From positions 62,001-126,000 of the forward strand of contig SVCU01000004.1 in the NCBI GenBank assembly GCA_015058215.1: a stretch of DNA of 64,000 nucleotides. The letters are read 5' to 3'. Every line of letters starts with the position of its first letter. Position 1 is the stretch's first letter. Made by a program: the position numbers and the translations under genes. The DNA is from Clostridiales bacterium (lineage in GTDB: Bacteria > Bacillota > Clostridia > Peptostreptococcales > Anaerovoracaceae). Positions 60,987-64,000 of the stretch are shown piece after piece. The notes below the pieces were generated by a model, which worked only from the letters and a program-made list of their open reading frames with translations, ran no database searches and had not been told where the DNA came from.

Positions 60987-61442
60987 TTATGCGCGGTGTA
61001 CACGGCCTTCGAAGGAAGGTTCGGTTGCGCCTCTCTGGTCCTTCTTAGCGATGAACAGAGCGCCATCAGCGGTTGCGCACAGTACGGGGGGTACGCAAGC
61101 GGTAGCAGCGGTTTCGGGAGTAGCAACGGTGCTCAGATCAGCATCGGTGCGATCCAGCTGAGTAGCTACCTTCCAAGCTTCGAACTTGCACTTGTAGGAC
61201 TGGTTGCCAACTTCTTCGATCCAGCCATGATATTCCATGAAGTCACCTACGTATACGGGAGCGGTGAACTTGATGTTGGAATAGCCCAGGAACAGGGAGA
61301 TGTCGCCGTCTACATAAACCATCAGTTCGGTACCAACGTCGCCCCACTGATCAACGATGCGAGCACCGTTTACCAGACCGCCAACGTAATGAGCATCCTT
61401 TGCGCTCATCATCAGATGATGTACAACTTTCTTACCAACCAT
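60987..61442 (-). CDS. acl: Beta-alanyl-CoA:ammonia-lyase (hotdog fold)
   Basis: This 151-residue hotdog-fold protein begins MVGKKVVHHLMMSAKDAHY and has NGARIVDQWGDVGTELMVYVDGD in two halves, FLGY, APVYVGDFMEYHGWIEEVGNQS and FIAKKDQRG. I recall this pattern as very close to the beta-alanyl-CoA ammonia-lyases Acl1/Acl2 of Clostridium (Anaerotignum) propionicum, and more distantly to 3-aminobutyryl-CoA ammonia-lyase Kal. The reaction is beta-alanyl-CoA to acryloyl-CoA plus ammonia, reversible. AAGGAGGAACATTATC precedes the ATG. It is the first gene of the operon with the CoA-transferase. 3-aminobutyryl-CoA is the alternative substrate. Confidence 0.85.
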   Translation of the reverse strand: MVGKKVVHHLMMSAKDAHYVGGLVNGARIVDQWGDVGTELMVYVDGDISLFLGYSNIKFTAPVYVGDFMEYHGWIEEVGNQSYKCKFEAWKVATQLDRTDADLSTVATPETAATACVPPVLCATADGALFIAKKDQRGATEPSFEGRVHRA

Positions 61443-61525
61443 GATAATGTTCCTCCTTAAAGTTTAAACTTTATGATTGTGAACGGGGACCGGAACGGAT
61501 TCCTTGTCCTCTTCATCCTTTTCAA

Positions 61526-61556
61526 AATTTACCCGATACACCGAGTGGATTGTCAA
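61526..61556 (-). promoter_or_regulatory. MerR-type promoter of acl and CoA-transferase
   Basis: On the minus strand TTGACA (61551-61556) and TAAATT (61526-61531) are separated by 19 bases. Within the spacer lies the dyad ATCCACTCGGTGTAT (61536-61550), of form ATnCACnnnGTGnAT. A long spacer containing the operator is the hallmark of MerR-regulated promoters. Confidence 0.6.
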
Positions 61557-61607
61557 CAGGAGAGTTTTCCCTTTTGCGAGGGTCTGTACCCCATATTTTG
61601 ACCAACC

Positions 61608-61622
61608 ATCCACTTAGTGTAT
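61608..61622 (+). promoter_or_regulatory. Second copy of the acl-promoter dyad
   Basis: ATCCACTTAGTGTAT matches the dyad in the acl promoter at 13 of 15 positions, in inverted orientation, with centres 72 bp apart. A TATAAT on the minus strand (61625-61630) adjoins it without a clear -35. Confidence 0.55.
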
Positions 61623-61778
61623 GGATTATAGCGAATTCCCTTTTAAACCTTTTGTTTTCAATGTTTTTTCTTGTTCATAACCCCCTTTATTCAATCTGAT
61701 TTCCCTGATTTCCGTTTAAAATTTGTTGTTTTTTTAGTATACTTTTTCGTTGTTTTTTTAACGAAACTTTAGCTCAAT

Positions 61779-61807
61779 TTGCTTTTTTTCAGTATCTGTG
61801 TTATAGT
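61779..61807 (+). promoter_or_regulatory. Promoter of the esterase-ATP-grasp pair
   Basis: TTGCTT (61779-61784) and TATAGT (61802-61807) are 17 bases apart, about 75 bases before the ATG. Confidence 0.6.
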
Positions 61808-61884
61808 ATGAAGAGCTATTGGTTTTGAAGGAGCAGATCTGCACCTTCCCTTTCAGTTCAATTTAATATGGAGGTACTCTCATC

Positions 61885-62640
61885 ATGGAGATCCAATATT
61901 TCAAGCAGTACAGCCCTGCGCTGGGCCGCGACATGGAATGCAAAGTTTACGGACATTCCGGCCGCCCCGTCCTCTTTATTCCCTGCCAGGATGGCCGTTT
62001 CGTCGATTTCGAGAATTTTAACATGACGGATACCTGGGCTCCCTGGATCGAATCCGGCCAGGTCATGGTTTTTTCCATCGACACCATCGATAAGGAAACC
62101 TGGTCCAACACTTCCGGCGACCCCTACTGGCGCGGCCAGCGGCATGAACAGTGGATCCGTTACATCACCGACGAAATGGTTCCCTTCATGCGAGCCATGG
62201 TCTGCGAACGAAACGGCTGGAGCGGCACCCCCGGTGTCATCACCTTCGGCTGCAGCCTGGGCGCCTCCCATGCAGCAAACCTGTTTCTGCGCCGCCCGGA
62301 TCTCTTCGATGCCACCATCGCACTGAGCGGCATCTACACCTCCGAATACGGCTTCGGTGATTACCGCGACGAAACCGTGTACAACAACTCCCCCGTTCAC
62401 TACCTGGCCAACATGCCTGCCGATCATCCTTATATCCAGATGTATAACCAGCGCAAAGGTGTCATCTGCGTGGGCCAGGGTGCCTGGGAAGAAACCTCCA
62501 CCACCTTCCGCCTGAAGGAACTCTTCGCGGAAAAAGGCATCAACCTCTGGGTGGACATCTGGGGCCACGATGTGAACCACGACTGGCCCTGGTGGCATAA
62601 GCAGGTAGCTTACTTCCTGCCCTACATTCTGGGCAATTAG
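61885..62640 (+). CDS. Esterase family alpha/beta hydrolase
   Basis: This 251-residue protein has no signal peptide. The nucleophile elbow is GCSLGA (Ser in G-x-S-x-G), and a late His lies in GHDVNHDWPWWHKQ. The pattern VLFIPCQDGRFVDFENF and the Trp-rich end fit the putative-esterase (PF00756-like, enterochelin-esterase/S-formylglutathione-hydrolase) group. TATGGAGGTACTCTCATC precedes the ATG. The substrate is unknown. The gene 56 bases downstream codes for an ATP-grasp ligase, and I recall such pairs recurring in Firmicutes, so the two probably act on one compound. Confidence 0.85.
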   Translation: MEIQYFKQYSPALGRDMECKVYGHSGRPVLFIPCQDGRFVDFENFNMTDTWAPWIESGQVMVFSIDTIDKETWSNTSGDPYWRGQRHEQWIRYITDEMVPFMRAMVCERNGWSGTPGVITFGCSLGASHAANLFLRRPDLFDATIALSGIYTSEYGFGDYRDETVYNNSPVHYLANMPADHPYIQMYNQRKGVICVGQGAWEETSTTFRLKELFAEKGINLWVDIWGHDVNHDWPWWHKQVAYFLPYILGN

Positions 62641-62696
62641 CCCTCCCCTTTTTCGTTTTTAATTTATAAATTACATATAGAAAGAGAGACAATATC

Positions 62697-63899
62697 GTGA
62701 AAAACCTGATTTTCATTTCTCCGAACTTCCCCACCAACTACTGGCAGTTCTGCAAAGAAGCCAAGAAGAACGGCCTCAACGTTCTGGGCATCGGCGATCA
62801 GCCTTACGATGAACTGACCCAGGACCTGAAAGACAGCCTGAACGAATACTACAAGGTTGGTTCCCTGGAAAACTACGACGAAGTATACCGTGCAGTTGCT
62901 TTCTTCGCCTTCAAGTACGGCCGCATCGACTGGCTGGAATCCAACAACGAATACTGGCTGGAACGGGACGCCAAGCTGCGCACCGATTTCAACATCAACA
63001 CCGGCTTCCACACCGAAGACATTCCCCGCATCAAATATAAGTCCAAGATGAAGGAATTCTATGCCAAGGCCGGTATCCCCACCGCCCGCTACCACCTGGT
63101 GGAAGGCCGCAAGGACAGCCTGGCCTTCATCAAGAAGGTGGGCTACCCCGTAGTCGTCAAGCCCGATAACGGTGTGGGTGCTTCCGACACTCATAAGCTG
63201 AAGTGCGAAGCCGATCTGGATGCCTTCCTGGCAAACAAGCCCGAAGGTGTACAGTACATCATGGAAGAATTCGTCAATGCCGAAGTCAATTCCTACGATG
63301 CCATCATCGACTCCAAGGGCAAGCCCATGTTTGAAACCGGCAACGTCTCCCCCATGTCCATCATGGATATCGTTAACGAAGCCGATAATTCCATCTACTA
63401 CATCGTGAAAGATCTCCCCTCCGACACCCGTAAGGCCGGCCGCGCCACCGTCAAAGAATTCGGCGTAAAGAGCCGCTTCGTCCATTTCGAATTCTTCCGC
63501 CTGACCCAGGATCAGGATGGTCTGGGCAAAAAGGGCGATATCGTCGGTCTGGAAGTCAACATGCGTCCCTGCGGCGGCTTCACCCCCGACATGATCAACT
63601 TCGCTCACAGCACCGATGTTTACAAGATCTGGGCTGACATGATCGCCTACGACGAATCCACCATGCCTGTCGGTGAACACTCCTACTGCGCCTTTGCCGG
63701 CCGCCGCGACGGCAAGAACTTCGTTCTGGACCACGATGCCATCATGGAAAAGTACGGTGACAACATGCGCATGGTAAACCGCATCCCCGATGCCCTCTCC
63801 GGTGCTATGGCAAACCAGATGTACATGGCTACCTTCCCCACCAAGCGCGAAATGGACCGCTTCTACAAGGACATCGTCCTCTGCCACGAAGACAAATAA
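62697..63899 (+). CDS. ATP-grasp domain ligase
   Basis: The 400-residue product starts at GTG. The N-terminal about 115 residues form a preATP-grasp Rossmann-like domain (LIFISPNFPTNYWQFC, LGIGDQPYDEL). The ATP-grasp part has VGYPVVVKPDNGVGASDTHKL, YIMEEFVNAEVNSYDAI and the Mg-binding GLEVNMRPCGGFTPD. Enzymes of this fold join a carboxylate to an amine, thiol or similar through an acyl phosphate. The closest types are carbamoyl-phosphate-synthase-like or L-amino-acid ligases. The substrate is unknown. It forms a pair with the esterase. Confidence 0.85.
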   Translation: MKNLIFISPNFPTNYWQFCKEAKKNGLNVLGIGDQPYDELTQDLKDSLNEYYKVGSLENYDEVYRAVAFFAFKYGRIDWLESNNEYWLERDAKLRTDFNINTGFHTEDIPRIKYKSKMKEFYAKAGIPTARYHLVEGRKDSLAFIKKVGYPVVVKPDNGVGASDTHKLKCEADLDAFLANKPEGVQYIMEEFVNAEVNSYDAIIDSKGKPMFETGNVSPMSIMDIVNEADNSIYYIVKDLPSDTRKAGRATVKEFGVKSRFVHFEFFRLTQDQDGLGKKGDIVGLEVNMRPCGGFTPDMINFAHSTDVYKIWADMIAYDESTMPVGEHSYCAFAGRRDGKNFVLDHDAIMEKYGDNMRMVNRIPDALSGAMANQMYMATFPTKREMDRFYKDIVLCHEDK

Positions 63900-63942
63900 G
63901 GTTCGATCACTGATTTCGCCTGAAAGAAATGAAAGCAACGAA

Positions 63943-63975
63943 AAAGAGCCTGCTATACAGCAGGCTCTTTTTTTG
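63943..63975 (+). terminator. Terminator of the esterase-ATP-grasp pair
   Basis: AAAGAGCCTGCT (63943-63954) pairs perfectly with AGCAGGCTCTTT (63959-63970) around ATAC, followed by a T run. Confidence 0.9.
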
Positions 63976-64000
63976 TAAGTACATCCTCTACCCGGTAGCA

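Larger units (their letters stand above)
61443..61884. other. 442-base intergenic region, AT-rich, with divergent promoters
   Basis: It holds the acl promoter and two dyads on the left, a T-rich plus-strand stretch from about 61640 to 61790, a tandem duplication CTGATTTCC at about 61697-61714, a hairpin TTTCGTT/AACGAAA at about 61745-61767, and the promoter of the esterase gene. No gene is seen in it. Confidence 0.7.

Overview
The window comes from an anaerobic, endospore-forming member of the Clostridia (Firmicutes/Bacillota) with moderate GC content. Spore genes support this: an alpha/beta-type small acid-soluble spore protein, SpoIID, YlbJ, YmxH, a GerA-type germinant receptor and a SpoIIIE/FtsK translocase. 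Other supports are the L21-L27-Obg order, a fused IspH-S1 protein, strong AGGAGG ribosome sites, and a beta-alanyl-CoA ammonia-lyase next to EtfAB and an acyl-CoA dehydrogenase. No rRNA, tRNA, CRISPR array, insertion sequence or prophage was seen. The lineage below class was not resolved.

Layout. 0-1.6 kb: end of a HAD hydrolase and an unusual GNAT-NnrE fusion. 1.7-3.9 kb: rplU-rpmA-obgE, without the usual prp gene. 3.9-6.5 kb: a methyltransferase and a three-domain GNAT-GNAT-Nudix protein. 6.5-7.75 kb: recA with two promoters and a LexA box. 7.8-14.6 kb: uppP-ftsK-rimO-pgsA-cinA. 14.7-16.8 kb: asd-dapA. 16.8-21.3 kb: rpmF, tmcAL, ylbJ, a coiled-coil protein, coaD and rsmD. 21.3-24.6 kb: a spore protein gene, asp23/yloU-recG, and divergent rpmB. 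24.6-33.9 kb: a long minus-strand operon ruvC-ruvA-ruvB-spoIID-queA-tgt-metA-(RNA methyltransferase/HAD fusion). 33.9-37.6 kb: argR, recN and a membrane Nudix-like protein. 37.6-41.6 kb: ispH-rpsA fusion, rarA and a SPOR-domain protein.

41.65-45.15 kb holds a two-gene germinant receptor operon in which the GerA and GerC subunits are one open frame, followed by a divergent GerB. 45.25-53.1 kb is a complete-looking Gram-positive Tad/Flp pilus operon (tadZ-tadA-tadB-tadC-flp-TadE-like-DUF5702-like-TadE-like-DUF6382-like). Its promoter region carries three exact Spo0A boxes in tandem at 10-bp phasing, which suggests the pilus is tied to the sporulation/stationary-phase decision.

53.1-55.2 kb: a TepA-like ClpP-fold protein, YmxH and a shortened peptide-binding lipoprotein. 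55.4-61.4 kb: a catabolic island made of acyl-CoA dehydrogenase-etfB-etfA, a MerR-type regulator, a class III CoA-transferase and beta-alanyl-CoA ammonia-lyase. Together these could convert beta-alanine (or a close beta-amino acid) through the CoA thioester and acryloyl-CoA to propionyl-CoA. Their promoters carry conspicuous dyad symmetries. 61.9-63.9 kb: an esterase-ATP-grasp pair of unknown product.

The points most worth following up are the beta-amino-acyl-CoA module with its operators, the Spo0A-box array before the pilus operon, the GerA-GerC single-chain receptor, and several domain fusions (GNAT-NnrE, GNAT-GNAT-Nudix, RNA methyltransferase-HAD).
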